The notes beneath the pieces were generated by a model that worked only from the letters and a program-made list of their open reading frames with translations, did no database searches and was not told the DNA's origin. A stretch of 34,193 nt of DNA from Byssochlamys sp. IMV 00236 (Eukaryota > Ascomycota > Eurotiomycetes > Eurotiales > Thermoascaceae), in assembly GCA_001931875.2 (NCBI GenBank), contig MSJH02000802.1:1-34193 (forward strand), read 5' to 3'. The position numbers and the translations under genes are program-made. Below are positions 1 to 12,759 of this stretch, piece by piece. The stretch's first letter is position 1. Each line of letters begins with the position of its first letter.

Positions 1-3000
1 TATTAGTAATATTAGTATATAGATAAATATCTAGCCTATAATACTTTATTATTTAAGATAGAAAATAAGAAAATTATTTATATTATAGCTTTACTAGATA
101 AAGAACTAGCTTAATCTTAGATTTACTAGTAAGAGAATCTTAACTTCTAGATATTAACCTAGAATAAGTTTAAAGGTTAGTTATTAGACTTACTTAATAA
201 TCTATATTACTAGAGATAGAATATAATAAATTACTTTTATACCTTAATCTAATATTTAAATTAAACTGCTAAAGCTTTTTTATACTATTTTAAATAAGCT
301 TATATAAAGTTAAACTAAGATAAAGGATTTAATAATAATAGAATTATTTAGTTTTATATTTTCTATGTAAAATTATAACTTAAAGTTTAAATAGGCTTAT
401 TAAACTATTAAGACCTTCTAACTAATCTTAATTAATTAGCGTCTTTAGCTATTAATTAAGAAATAAACTAAAAAAAGAATAAACCCTTAAACCTTTCTAT
501 TATACTAAATGCAAGTAGACTAATATAGAATATATTAAAAGACTTTATTTTAGGGTAAAAGAGAAAGGAGACTAGTAACTAATATAAGGGGATAAATAAA
601 TCTTAAAAAAAGAAGTTTAGATTACTAATAAAATAAGACTAGCTTAAAAAAGAAAGCTACTGCTTTAACTATAATAAAAAAGATTATATATAGAGATCTA
701 AATTATACTTAAAAAGGAAGAATTTTCTTAAAAGAAAAAAGCCTAAAACTATTATAGCCCTTTATAATAAAGGGTTTAAAATAGGTAAAAAGTTTTTATA
801 TACTCTAGTATAACTTTACTTATTTAATAGTATATTTAAAGATAAAGCTTTTATTAATTTAGGTTTAGCTTAGTATTATATTAGCTTAAATATAGCTATA
901 TAATATAAAATTCCCCTAGACTTCTAGTAGTATATAAACTTTAAATCTATTAATAAATATAAGATTTAGAAATATAGATTTTTTAAAATAGAGATCTATA
1001 TTATTAATTTTAAAGGAACTATAAAGAAAGTAGATATATACTTTTATATTATCTTAATACTTAGATTATTTATTATCCTTAAGAAACTATAATTATAAGC
1101 TATTAATTCTATTATAGATTAGAAGTTAATAATTTAAAGATATTATATTCTATAATAGCTATAGGTAAAGATTAAAAATATTTAATAATTCTTTAAGATA
1201 ATAAAAGGAGAGATAATTTATATACTCTATAGGGATTAAATTAACCCTATTACTCTAAAGAACCTACCTCTAAAATATAAAAAATATATAGAGGTCTTTT
1301 TAGAGAAGGGAGCAAATATATTATTTACTAAAATAGATAAATATAAGATTAAACTCCTAGATAATATAGCACCTCTATAGAGGAGACTTTATAATCTTTT
1401 TATTAAAAAACTTAATATTTTATATAAATATCTTAAAGATATATAATAAAAAGAATAGATATAACTATTAATAAGTCCTATAAGGGCACTTATTCTATTT
1501 ATTTTTAAGGTAGATAATATATTAAAGCTCTGTATTAATTATTAAGCCTTAAACAATATTACTATAAAGAATAGATATTTTTTATCTAAAGTAGATAAAA
1601 TACTTAACTAATTAATTAGCTCTAAGATCTTTATTAAGCTTAATCTTAGGGATATTTATTATTAGATTAGAATCTACTGCAGAGATAAATAGAAAATAGC
1701 CTTTTAAACTTATTATAGGCATTTTAAGTATTTAATTATATTATTTAGCCTATATAATGCTCCTGCTATTTTTTAAGCCTATATTAATTAGATATTATAG
1801 GGGTTATTAAATATCTATTATATTATATATTTAAATAATATTTTAATCTTTTCTAACTCTATTAAGAAGTATAAGAGATATATAATATAGGTTTTAAAGA
1901 GACTATAAGAATATAAATTATATATAAAGTTATCTAAATATAAATTCTATAAGAAAAGGGTTAAATTTTTTAACTTCCTTATAGGGAAAAATAGAATAAA
2001 GATAAATCTTAGTAGAATAAAAACTATTAAAGATTAGCTAAAGCCTAAATCCTTTAAAAAAGTTTAAATCTTCTTAAGATTTATTAGATTTTTTAAAAGA
2101 TTTATTTATAACTATTTTATAAAAACAGCTCCTTTAACTAGTTTATTAAAAAAAAGTATTTAGGGGAAGAAGATTAAAATATTTATTTAGATTAAAGAAG
2201 CTATAAAGGCATTTAATAAGCTAAAATTAGCTTTTATAACTTTATTAGTATTAAAATATTTTAATCTAAAGAAGCTAATAATATTAGCAATTAATACTTT
2301 AAGATTTATCCTTATTACTATACTCCTTTAAAAAGATAATAATAAGATAATTCTAGGCGCTAGGTTAAAGATAGGTTTAAGAATTAGAGCTTAAATAGAC
2401 TAATAAACTATATTTAAGAACTAGCACCCTATAATATATTATACCTAGAAGTTTATTAAAATAAAGGTATATTATAAGATCTATAACTAAGAACTTCTAG
2501 CTATTATTAATGCTTTTAAATATTAATATTACTATTTAAAAGATAATAAGTATTCTATATAGATATAGAGCAATTATATAAATTTATGCTATTTTTTTAT
2601 TATAAAGATATTAAATAATAAGTAAGTTTAATAGATAGAACTATTAGCAGTATATAACTTTTAAATTAAATATAAGCTAAGATAGCTTAATACTATAGAT
2701 ACTTTATCTAAAAGGGTAAATTTTAAATTATTTAAATTTAAATCTTAGATAGAATTACTTCTAACCCTTTAAAAAAAGCTTTAATATAAAACTTAAGATA
2801 AGCATATATAAGAAAGTAGTTTAAAGTATAAACCTATTAAAGCAAGCAGTATAGATAGTTTAAAATATCTAATATAAAGAATACTAGTTATTAGAGTAAT
2901 TAGAAAAGAGTCTATTTAAAATATTATAACCCTTAGCCTATTTTTTATATTAAAGCAGCTTTAAGTAAAGAATACCTTTATCTTAGAGAAAATTAGGGAA

Positions 3001-4386
3001 TTAAAAGTATATACTCCTAGAGATAGCTTAAAGATAGTATAGAGAATAAATAGCAAAGGATTATTATAAAAAAATAGTACTATATTTATATTAAATATAC
3101 TTATTATAAAGTAAGAGCTTCTTTAAATATATTATAATAACCTTTATATAAAGTATTAAGATATTAAGAAAATTAAAGAGCTATTTTAAAAAAGATTTAA
3201 TTAGTCTAAAATAATACAGGATATATAAGAATATATATCTATATATAATATTTATTAGAGAAACTAAACTCTATAATATAGGCTATATAAAGAGCTAAAA
3301 TCTCTGCTAATCTTAGCGCAGCTATAGTAGAGTATCTTAATAGATTTTATAATAAGACTGTTATTATTAGAGAAATAAAAAGTTATCTATAATTTAATAT
3401 TAGTAATTATAGATTATTATTTAAAAATAGTATTCTATATCTTTATCTATAAAATATTAAAGGCGGATAAGATAGCTAACCTTATTATAGATTATATCTA
3501 TAATTATTTTAGATCTCTATAATTAATTATATTAGATAAGAATATATTATTTACTAATAAATACTAAATAAAACTTTACTGCTGTATTTAAATTATTAGA
3601 CTTTTAAATACTATATTTTACCCCTAGACTAATAGCTAGACTAAAAGGCAAAACTAAATACTAGAGTATTACCTTTAAGTCTACTTAAATTATAAGTAAG
3701 ATAATTAAGCATTTTTATTAACTATAGCGGAGTTTATATATAATAATTTAATTTATGCCTCTATAAATATAAGCCCCTTTTATATTATTTATAGATTTAA
3801 CTCTAAGAATTAAAATAAATATAAATTTAGGAAGTAAATAGATATACTAGCAGTTAATAATTAATTAAAGGAATTTATTAAGATTTATACTTAATTAGAA
3901 GAATCTCTTTAAAAGGCTATTATTATATAATAGAAATATTATAATAAGAAATATAAGTCTAAATTCTATATAATAGGAGACTAAGTCTGCCTTTTAATAA
4001 AAAACTTAAAGATAGATTAATTAATTAAGAAACTAAATATAAAATACTTAGGACCTTATAAAGTTATAGAGAGAATTAAAACTTAAGCCTATTAGCTTAA
4101 GCTTTTAAAAAGCTTAGATAAAATATATTTAGTCTTTTATATCTCTCTATTAAAGCCTTACTATTAAAGACCTAGGGCTAAATCTAAGTATTTAAACTTA
4201 ATCTTAGTAAATAATAAATTAAAATAAGAGATTAAGGCTATTTTAAATAAATAGATAATATAAGAAAAGAAGTAATATTTAATTAAATAGAAGGGCTATC
4301 TAGATTATAAAAATTTATAGTAGCCTAAAGAAGACCTTAAGTATACTTAAAATATACTAGCTAAATTTAAGATAATAATATAAGCT
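1..4386 (+). pseudogene. Ty3/gypsy chromovirus gag-pol relic, element 1 (left-truncated)
   Basis: Read in the frame starting at base 1 and ignoring stops, this is one continuous gag-pol polyprotein with no net frameshift. Gag-like sequence comes first. A CCHC zinc knuckle at 661-702 starts CFNYNKKDYI, where the second Cys, Gly and His codons have become TAT, AAT and TAT. An aspartic-protease-like stretch lies near 820-1100. Reverse transcriptase starts near 1261, with ALNNITIKNRY near 1550 and the active site YLNNIL at 1828-1842 (family consensus Y-x-D-D, both Asp codons now AAT). RNase H follows with QELLAIINAFK-like sequence near 2490-2520. Integrase occupies about 3180-3960, with FLLTIAEFIYNN near 3710-3750. 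A chromodomain lies at about 4228-4385 (YLIK-KGY core). The chromodomain places it among chromoviruses, which target heterochromatin. The 5' end lies outside the window. It is non-functional. Confidence 0.92.
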
Positions 4387-4425
4387 GTTAATAAAACCTC
4401 TTTAAGAAGGGCTTTAAAAAGTTTT

Positions 4426-4436
4426 AAAAAAAGAGG
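4426..4436 (+). other. Candidate polypurine tract of element 1
   Basis: A purine run AAAAAAAGAGG lies about 40 bases after the chromodomain, where an LTR retrotransposon has its plus-strand primer. The 3' LTR of element 1 should begin just after it, but no second copy is available in the window to define its limits. The stretch 4437-4616 is therefore probable LTR sequence of unproved extent. Confidence 0.45.
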
Positions 4437-4616
4437 TTAATAGAACTAGTAAAATTTCCCTTTTTTCTTATTAGGTTTTTAAGTTTTATTTAATTATTTT
4501 ATTATTAAATCTATATTACTCTTTCTCTATTTACTTATCTATAAAGGTTTAAGAGTTTTAATAAAGATATAAGAAGCTAGTCTATCTAGAAATAAATTTA
4601 TTTTAATTAGGCTACC

Positions 4617-4754
4617 TGTTATAGATAATAAACCCTAGATCTTAGGGGTTATATAACCTGCCAATTATATAACCTACCTAGTATACTTAGGCTTTTTAAA
4701 TCCTAGGATCTTTTCTAATCTTTAATAAGAATATCTTTAATTACCGCATTATTA
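4617..4754 (+). repeat. 5' LTR of element 2
   Basis: A 135-138 bp block starting TGTTATAGATAATAAACC and ending near CCGCATTATTA recurs in the same orientation at 12,585-12,722. The left copy retains the canonical TG start. By eye the two copies differ at 9 positions, all transitions, with no indel. The five bases before it (CTACC, 4612-4616) resemble TTACC at 12,720-12,724, which would be a 5 bp target-site duplication with one C/T change if the LTR ends at 4751/12,719. It is short for an LTR, but its placement around a gag-pol relic supports the call. Confidence 0.75.
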
Positions 4755-5099
4755 TATTCTTATTCTTTTTATTATTTTTTTATTATCTTATAATCTTAAA
4801 GGCTTTAGATTATTAAATAAACCTTTAGACTTATACTATAAACTATAGAGAACCCTAGTAAACTATAATAAACTGCAGCTTATTAAGGTAAACTATAGAT
4901 AACTATAATTCTAGATAACTATAATTTTAGAAGGCTATAGCTTTATAATTTACTAGAAGATTATAATAAACTAAGGTAGACTATAACTTACTATAGTTAT
5001 AGATAATAAGACTTTACTATAATAATTTATATATAACTATAAGATTAGGTAAGATAATTAACCTTTAACCTATAAATAATAGGGGGACCGGCCTTAGTA

Positions 5100-6480
5100 C
5101 TAAGAATCCTATAATTTCTTTAAGCTAATAAAGGCTAACTAAGAATTACTAGCAATAGTAGAACTCTTTATAAAATAATAACTATAGATAATAGTAATAT
5201 AGAATATCTTTAATAATAATAGAAGTATAAGACTAGGGCTATATAGAGAATTTAATAGATAATATAATAGTAAGAGTAATAGAACTATTTAGCTATCTAT
5301 AGAATAGTTAGCGAGAATTATTAGCTTTAAGGGGGAATAATAATACCCTACTATAGCAGCTATATATCTCTAATACTTAGCTATATACTTAGCAGCTATA
5401 TATCTAGCAACTATATATCTAGCAGCTATATACTTAGCAGCTATATATTTAGCAACTATATATCTAGCAGCTGCATACCTAATAGCTATATACTTAATAG
5501 CCTTAGTTTAAGCAGGTAATAATACTTTAAATATAAATATAAGAGCTCTAATAATAATTAGAAGCCTTAATTTAGCAGAGATAAGTATAGAATATAGTAT
5601 AATCTAATAATAATAATAATAGTTAAAACTTAAGACTTTCTATAATATTAATTAGTAGAAAGCTTAAACTTTAATATTTAAAAGCATTTAATAGCTTAAT
5701 AAAAGAATTTAGATATTAAATTGTAGAATTTAATAAATAGCTAAAAAATAAGGCACTATATAATACTAGAGAATAAGCTTCCTACCTTTATTTATATATA
5801 AAGGGTAAAATAAAGAGATATCTAATAATATTAAAGATTAATAACCTAGAAGATTTAATATTCTAGAATTATATATTGTTATACTATTAGCTGTTAAACT
5901 ACTATAGGCTGGTAAATACTAAGGTTATTATAGCTTAGAGAATATTTAACCTCTAATAATATTTTAATTAACCGCTGCAAGATTTTATTAATAAATTTAA
6001 AATTATTATAGTAAATCTAGATTAAAATAATATAACTCTAAGCAATATATTTAATTATAAGCTTATACTGCGTATTATCTATAAAATATATTAAAAATAC
6101 TTTATTTATCCTTTAGCCTTATATATAGAATAGAAATAAGTAGCCTAGCAGGTAAAGCTCTATATATAAAAAGAAAGATACTATATAGAATAGTTACCTT
6201 AGGGCTATTATAATTATTTTAGTTTAAATAAATCCTTTAATATATAGAGCTAGTTACTAAATAAAGAAGTAATAATAAATAATAAGAGATAAAGATAAGA
6301 TTATAAAAGATTATTCTAGACTACTTATAATAATAAGAAATATAACCTACTTAATAAGGAATAGAAGAGATAATATAATAAGAGACTTTATTTAAAATAT
6401 AGTAAGAAAGGCTATTAAAAGAAGTAATATCTAAAGGCTTTTTAATTAATAAAAGCTGCAGATATAAAAAATTAGAAGGG
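5100..6480 (+). pseudogene. Gag relic of element 2
   Basis: This degenerate coding tract lies between the 5' LTR and the pol relic of element 2. Its best landmark is a RIP-altered CCHC zinc knuckle at 6389-6430. It reads as Y-L-K-Y-S-K-K-G-Y followed by four codons and Y. Restoring TAT to TGT/CAT gives the C-x2-C-x4-H-x4-C spacing of retroviral-type nucleocapsid knuckles, with the GKKGH-like core. Upstream lies a short-period 15 bp tandem repeat at 5391-5495 that would encode a five-residue repeat. The knuckle is in a different frame from the pol relic, compatible with a gag/pol frame change or an indel. No start codon or open frame survives. Confidence 0.72.
5391..5495 (+). repeat. 15 bp tandem repeat, seven copies
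   Basis: Seven consecutive copies of a 15-mer of the form AGCAGCTATATATCT run head to tail, and further decayed copies extend a little to each side. Copies differ almost only by transitions (CT to TT, GC to AC), so the array predates the mutation. The unit is five codons long, so it probably encoded a pentapeptide repeat in the gag protein of element 2. Confidence 0.85.
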
Positions 6481-6539
6481 GAACTAATTCTAAGAGCCTA
6501 ATCCCCTTAAAATAAGCCTAAACAGAATACTATTATAGT

Positions 6540-9500
6540 ATTAATAAGTAATATAAGTATTATATAAATTTAGGTATTATTATCTTATATACCTGCATTT
6601 AAAAGAATTAAAGTATTTATTTTAGTTGCGGTACTATTAACTATAAAGAGTATTATATTATTAATAGCATTAATTAATAGTAATATAAATATAAACTATA
6701 TTAATATAATAGTAATAAGATAGATTAAGAGGATTTACCTAATATTAGGACTAGTCTTATTATTAAAGATATAAGATATTAATAATATAGAACTAGCTAA
6801 ACTAATAAAGTATTACTTTAAACTATATTATATAATATTAGATAAAAAAACAGAACTCTATATATTTAGAGTATTACTAATAACATTTAATATAATTCTT
6901 AGCTTACTATAGTTAATAGCAGAGAATCTATTAATTAACTAAGATAAAAGAATTATCTTAAAGTAACTGGCTAAGCAGTAGAAGCTCCTAGAAATAAAAT
7001 ATATAATAAAGATAGAGGAGGACGCAGAAGATAATATTAAAGAAGGTTTTATATCTATACTCTATTTAGGCTTATTAATAACAGCAATAAATTTAAAGAA
7101 TAAAAAAAACTTAGTTACTATTAAAATACTACAGTAATATATAAATCTTATCTAAATATTTAATAAAAAAAAGGCTAAATACCTATCTCTATAGAGACTA
7201 AATATTAACTATAAGATTAATCTTATTAAAGGGGCGGTACTACTATATAGACTATATTATTATCTATTAAAATAAGAGTTAGAATTATTTAATAAGTTCT
7301 TAAACAAGGGGTTAAAACGCAGATATATTTAACCCTTTAATATACTATATATATTACTACTATTATTTATGCTTAAAGGGCTTAGAATATTATAACTTTA
7401 TACAGACTTTAGAGCTATTAATAAAAGAATACTTAAGAATAAATACTTAATTCTAATAATAAATAATCTATTCTTAAGATTATAAAATGCAGTAATATTT
7501 ACCTATTTAGACCTCTATTTAGTATATTATTTAATTTATATAGCAGAGGGATATAAGTAAAAAACAGCTTTTTATATAAGATATAGCCTATTTAAATAGC
7601 GGGTAATATTATTTAATCTCTGCAATATCTTAGCAATATTTTAGGTATTTATAGACTTAATACTTAGATAATATATTAATAAATACTATATAGTATATTT
7701 AGATAATATACTTATCTTTAGCAGTAATAAGAAGCTTTATATTTAATATATAAGAGTAGTTTTTTAGAGCTTATTAAACAATAACCTATTCTATAAATTA
7801 AAGAAATATCTATTCTCTATAAATAGAGTTATATTCTTAGAATTTATAATTATACCTTAAGGGATAGCAATAAATAAATAGCAAATAGAAATTATTATTA
7901 CTTAGCCTATACTAATATTAATAATAAGCCTAATTTAATTCTTTAGCTTTTGCAATTTCTATTATTAGTTTATTAGATATTATAGTTATATTACCTTTCT
8001 ATTAACTTAACTTATAAAACGCAATATACTATTTATATAGGGGGAAAAAGCCCAGATAAGTTTCTAAATACTTAAGAAATGCTTTATAGAGATATTACTA
8101 TTAAAGCATTTTAACCTAAATAGATAATATATATTAAAAATAAATATAAGCGGGTTTACTAAGTTAGCGATACTAAGCTAAGTTTTTAAAAAAAAAGTAT
8201 AATACCCTATAATATTCTATAGTGTAAAATTTATAGATATAGAGTTATATTAGCTAATATATAAGCAGGAATTATTTGCTATTATTAATGCCTTTAAGGT
8301 CTAGAGATATTTTCTAATTAAAACAGCTAAATTAATTAAAGTAATTACAGACTATAATAATTTAAAATATTTCCTAATAATATAGATCTTATCCTAGAAA
8401 TAAGCTAAATAGATAGAATATCTCTTATAGTTTTATTTCTATATTAAATATAGGCCTAGAAAGTATAACTTTATTAATAGCTTATTATATTATAATAACT
8501 ATAAATTACAATAGAGGCTAGAGAATATATTAGTATAACTCCTTTAAATTAGTATAATATAGTATATTAAGAAATACTAATACTTTAAAATATTATTATA
8601 AGATATATTAATAGATTAAGATTAAGAATAAGATATCTCTCTATAGAATAGGATTAAGTATAATTATATTAAGAAGACTAAGATAATAATATAGGCTTAG
8701 CCAGAAGTTTATTAAAATAAGAAAGATAATATTTTTTATTATAATTATACTAAAATATATATTTTTATAAAAGAACTCTAACTGCTTATTTTTTATAAAT
8801 TCTATAATTTAAGAGTAAGAAGCTATTAAGGTAAGAAAACTATAATTAAGAAAATTAGAAAATAAGTATTTTAGCCTAATTTAGCATTTATAGTAATAAA
8901 CTATATTTAGAGTTATTTAGTATACTAAAGAGTAAAGCCGGTATAAATATATTATAGGGTTCTAATAGTACTATTAGTACTTAATAGACTATAAGACTAT
9001 ATAGCGGTAGATTTTATTTTAAGACTTTCTAAGAGTATAAATAATTTTAGGTTAAATTATTTTATAATCTTAATATTTATTAATTAGTTTAGCAAAATAG
9101 ATTATTTTATAATATACGCTACAGAAACTAATATAAAAACCTTTATACAGCTATATATTAAGAATATATTTTATCTCTATAATATATAGAGATCTATTAT
9201 CTTAGATAAAGGCTTACTATTTATATTAAATTTCTAGATAATATTAGCTAAGGCCCTTAATATAAATTACTAACTATCTATAATATTTTACTCTTAAATA
9301 AATAGGGCAATAAAATATTTAAATTAAATACTAAAATAATATCTAAGGATATTTACTAATTAGTAATAGAATAACTAGGCTTATCTATTAGTAATTATAG
9401 AATATACTTATAATAACTCTTATTGGGCGGTAATAAAAATATCCTTATTCTTTATTTGCTATAGCTGGCACTTAAAACTACTAAGTTTAATTAAAATCTC

Positions 9501-10020
9501 TATTAAGGGAGATATTAATACAATATAATTTATATAAGATATTTAGAAACTATATAAAGAACTTATTAAATATCTCTTATTACTTTAAGATTAAGCACTA
9601 AAAAAGTCTCTAGATAAACTAATAGATTTTAAAATTAGTAATAAAGTCTTCTTTAATATTAAATACTTATATATAGATAAACCTAGTAAAAAGCTTAATA
9701 ATAAATATTAGGGTCTATTTAAGGTTCTAGCTAAAGTCGGCCCTTAAGCCTATTGCCTAAAACTACTTTCTTTATACTAGATATATTTAGTTTTCTATAT
9801 ATTCTTACTATCTCTATAGAAACAGAATAAATTATATATAGACCTAGAGCCTAAACTGCTAGTTTAAGTCTTAGATAATATAAGATAATATAATAAGTAA
9901 GAAATTAAAAAAATACTTAATGCTAAGGGCTATAATAAAATATTAAAATACCTTATTAAGTAATATAATTATAGATACTAAGAGAATATATAGAAGCTAT
10001 CTAAATATATTAAAAATATA
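6540..10020 (+). pseudogene. Pol relic of element 2 (RT, RNase H, integrase, chromodomain)
   Basis: Ignoring stops, the frame containing 7381 gives a Ty3/gypsy pol. Reverse transcriptase begins with YTDFRAINKRILKNKYL near 7400-7445. The active site YLDNIL lies at 7696-7710, where the second catalytic Asp has become Asn (AAT). RNase H sequence QELFAIINAFKVWRYFL lies near 8260-8315. Integrase follows at about 8990-9480 (AVDFILRLSKS, then EYTYNNSYWA). A chromodomain-like end sits near 9901-10,010 (IKKILNAKGYNKILKYLIK), where tryptophan codons have become stops. It is a different family member from element 1: the RT sequences are clearly diverged. Stops are nearly all TAG/TAA, as expected from CAG, CAA and TGG. 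It is not functional. Confidence 0.88.
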
Positions 10021-11760
10021 CTTAAAGTAATATAATAATATTAGATATTAATAGGAAAGCTAGCTTATATATTAAAGATAGTGCAATATTTTTATATTAA
10101 GTATCTCTTTATACTAAGTCTAATATTAGATAATTAAAGATAAAGGCTAAGTAATAAAACTTACTATTTAAGGCCAGAGTTAAATAGAGAAATCTGCTAT
10201 TTAGAGCTATATATTATATATACTAAAACTTAGTAAGCTAAGCAGTTCTTTTACTATTTAGAATAAGGCATTAAATAAGATAAGACTATATACTAGTAAT
10301 ATAAATATAGATAAGCTAATTAAGCTATTTTATTCTATTTCCCTAACTTAATAAATAAGCTAATTTAGTTATTTAAATTTATACTAAGGAATTATTTATA
10401 AATTAATAAGTAAGGTCTAAGTAATAATTTAAAGTAAATATTAATTACTCTTATTAGTTACTAGTAATAAAATAGTATAAAAGTTAGAATTCTTATATTA
10501 ACTATAACTTAGAATAGACTATTATATTTAAATAACTAAGAACTTAATTCTTTAATATCTAAGTAATCTTTTAAATAATTAAGAGTATCTTTAAATAATT
10601 AAATACCCAAAGCCTATTTAGCTTTAAGCTTATATATTATTAAGATATATATATTACTTAATATAGATATTAAACATATATTAAATAAATTAATAATAAA
10701 TATAGATAATATTATTAAATTAGAAGATAATAACTCTCTAGTAAAAGAGAGAATATTATTTAGTTTATTTTTTAAGTTCTCTTAAGAGATATAGAAGGCT
10801 ATTAAATATATAATTAAAGAACTACTAAATAATATTATTATTTTAAAGGAGTTATTAAAGAAATATATATTATTTATAGCTTTTTATATATATACTAATA
10901 GATAGTAAGGTTTAAAATAAATTATTAAAGATATTATATAAAAAGAACTATTATTACTCCTTAATAGAGAATAAATATCTCTTATATATCTAATATAACT
11001 ATTACTACTAAAAAAATTAGAATCCTATTATTAAATAAGGGTAGAGTATATCTTAAAGGACTGCCCTATTAATATTAAGTGCCTTAAAATATAGTAAAAG
11101 AGGAGGGACCTGGCGATTTAGAGAGATAACTTAATATTACCTAAACTAAGAATACTAGTATATAAGAAGATAAATAGTAATATCTATCTTTAAATTATAA
11201 GAGAAGCCCTTAAGCTTTATATGCACTAATTTATAAATAGATAGGGTTAGATTATCTTATTAGTAAATATCGCAGAAGAGAAGAATATTATTAATATTAT
11301 AATTAAATTAGCGCTTATAAATAATAATAAAGAGTTATATTATATTATAGCATATAATCTAAAATAATAGGTTTTTATAATTAGAATTAAACTATATCTA
11401 GAAGTAGGAGAGAATAACCTTAGCCTAGATATAAGCGAATTACTTTTCGCAATTCTAGATATTAAAATACTAAATATACTAAACTTTATATAAGCGATTT
11501 TAAGGAGACTAGAAATTTAGCCTATAAACCCTAAACCTTATAATAATTTATATAATAAACCGGATAATATAATAATTATAATTAATTTAAAGCGTAATCT
11601 ATATAATAAATATAATTAAGACTGTTTTAAAGCCTATAATAATTATAAATAAGACTATTTTATTAAGCATAGTTTTAAAGCCTATAATAACTATAAATAG
11701 GATTATTTTAATAAGTATAGTTTTAAAACCTAAGACTTAAGCTAAATTACTCTTTAAAGA
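10021..11760 (+). pseudogene. Extra degenerate coding-like tract 3' of pol in element 2
   Basis: The pol frame can be followed for roughly another 1.7 kb after the chromodomain, still inside the LTRs. It has no recognised enzyme domain. It contains a Cys-spaced stretch KDCPINIKCLK near 11,059-11,092 that resembles half of a zinc knuckle. A 48 bp tandem repeat at 11,623-11,718 would encode a charged, His/Asp/Lys-rich unit before mutation. It could be a third ORF carried by this element, a fused gag-like gene, or a piece of another repeat that inserted. I do not recognise its family. Confidence 0.45.
11623..11718 (+). repeat. 48 bp tandem repeat, two full copies
   Basis: Two adjacent 48-mers (11,623-11,670 and 11,671-11,718), each containing TTTTAAAGCCTATAATAA, are followed by the first 12 bases or so of a third copy. 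They differ only at a few transition sites. The period is 16 codons, so this is a protein-level repeat in the extra tract of element 2. Confidence 0.8.
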
Positions 11761-12570
11761 AGCGGTAAATAAATAAGTAAGAAATAGATAAATAGTAATA
11801 TAACTATATTATAGATTACTAGTTAAAGGTTAAGAGTTTAACTAAAGAGCGAGGAATAAGTTAGCAAGAAATAAACAGATAATATTATAACTGCAGTGCA
11901 GTTTACTAATTCTTTATTAGAGCTTTTAGTAAATATATAATTTAAAACTAAAAAAAATTCAGTTAAGATAGAAATAGGATTAGCTAAAATAATTAACCTT
12001 ATATTAAATAATAATACTAATAATTGCAAGATTAAAAGATACTATATAGTACTTAATCTAATAATTATTATTAATAAGCTCTAGTATAAAATAATTAAGT
12101 TAGAAGGTATTAGTTATAATAATACTTACTATATCCTATAAAGCATATTATATTAATATTATATATTATTTTTTTTTAGGTATATTAATAATAGTAATTC
12201 CTTATTTATTTCTTTAGAGTCTAATAGACTTTATCTTAAGCTTATTAATTTTATTAATATTATTAATTATATTCTTCCTTATTTATTTTTAAGGTTTAAT
12301 AGACCTTATTATAATCTTACTAATTAGCTTATTTTATTAATTAATTAACTATATTCTTATAAGGTTAGCCTTTCTTATTATTATTTATTTTTACTTACTT
12401 TAACTATAGTAATCTATAAGATACTATAGTATAGTATAAAGTTTCTTAATTTTAATACTTCGCGATAAGCTATAATAGGCTATAGTATTTAACAGTAAAC
12501 TATAGTATTTAGTAGTATACTATAGTTTTAGCTTTAACTTTTAAGACTTTATGCGGACTTAGGTCTCTTA

Positions 12571-12584
12571 GAAGAGGGGGCGAA
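12571..12584 (+). other. Polypurine tract of element 2
   Basis: The run GAAGAGGGGGCGAA sits immediately before the right-hand LTR copy, the expected position of the plus-strand primer. It is unusually G-rich for this block. Just upstream (about 12,420-12,535) are several CTATAGT-type palindromes of unknown meaning. Confidence 0.65.
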
Positions 12585-12722
12585 TATTATAGATAATAAA
12601 CCCTAGATCTTAGGGGTTATATAACCTGCCGGTTATATAACCTATCTAGTATACTTAGGCTTTTTAAATCTTAGGATCTTTTCTAATTCTTAATGAGAAT
12701 ACCTTTAATTACCGCATTATTA
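12585..12722 (+). repeat. 3' LTR of element 2
   Basis: This is the right-hand copy of the block at 4617-4754. It begins TATTATAG where the left copy has TGTTATAG, a G to A change of the terminal TG dinucleotide. The internal landmark CTAGATCTTAGGGGTTATAT is identical in both. The right copy keeps GG where the left has AA (CCGGTT versus CCAATT), so the two copies were mutated independently. Confidence 0.75.
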
Positions 12723-12759
12723 CCCCTAGTAGAAATTAAAAATATAGGCCTAAGATTAA

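Noticed and set aside
11838..12029. 63-codon minus-strand ORF with hydrophobic sequence inside the RIP island
   Set aside because: It lies antisense to the coding-like tract of element 2. A hydrophobic product is what AT-rich sequence gives by chance. There is no start context, intron or known motif.
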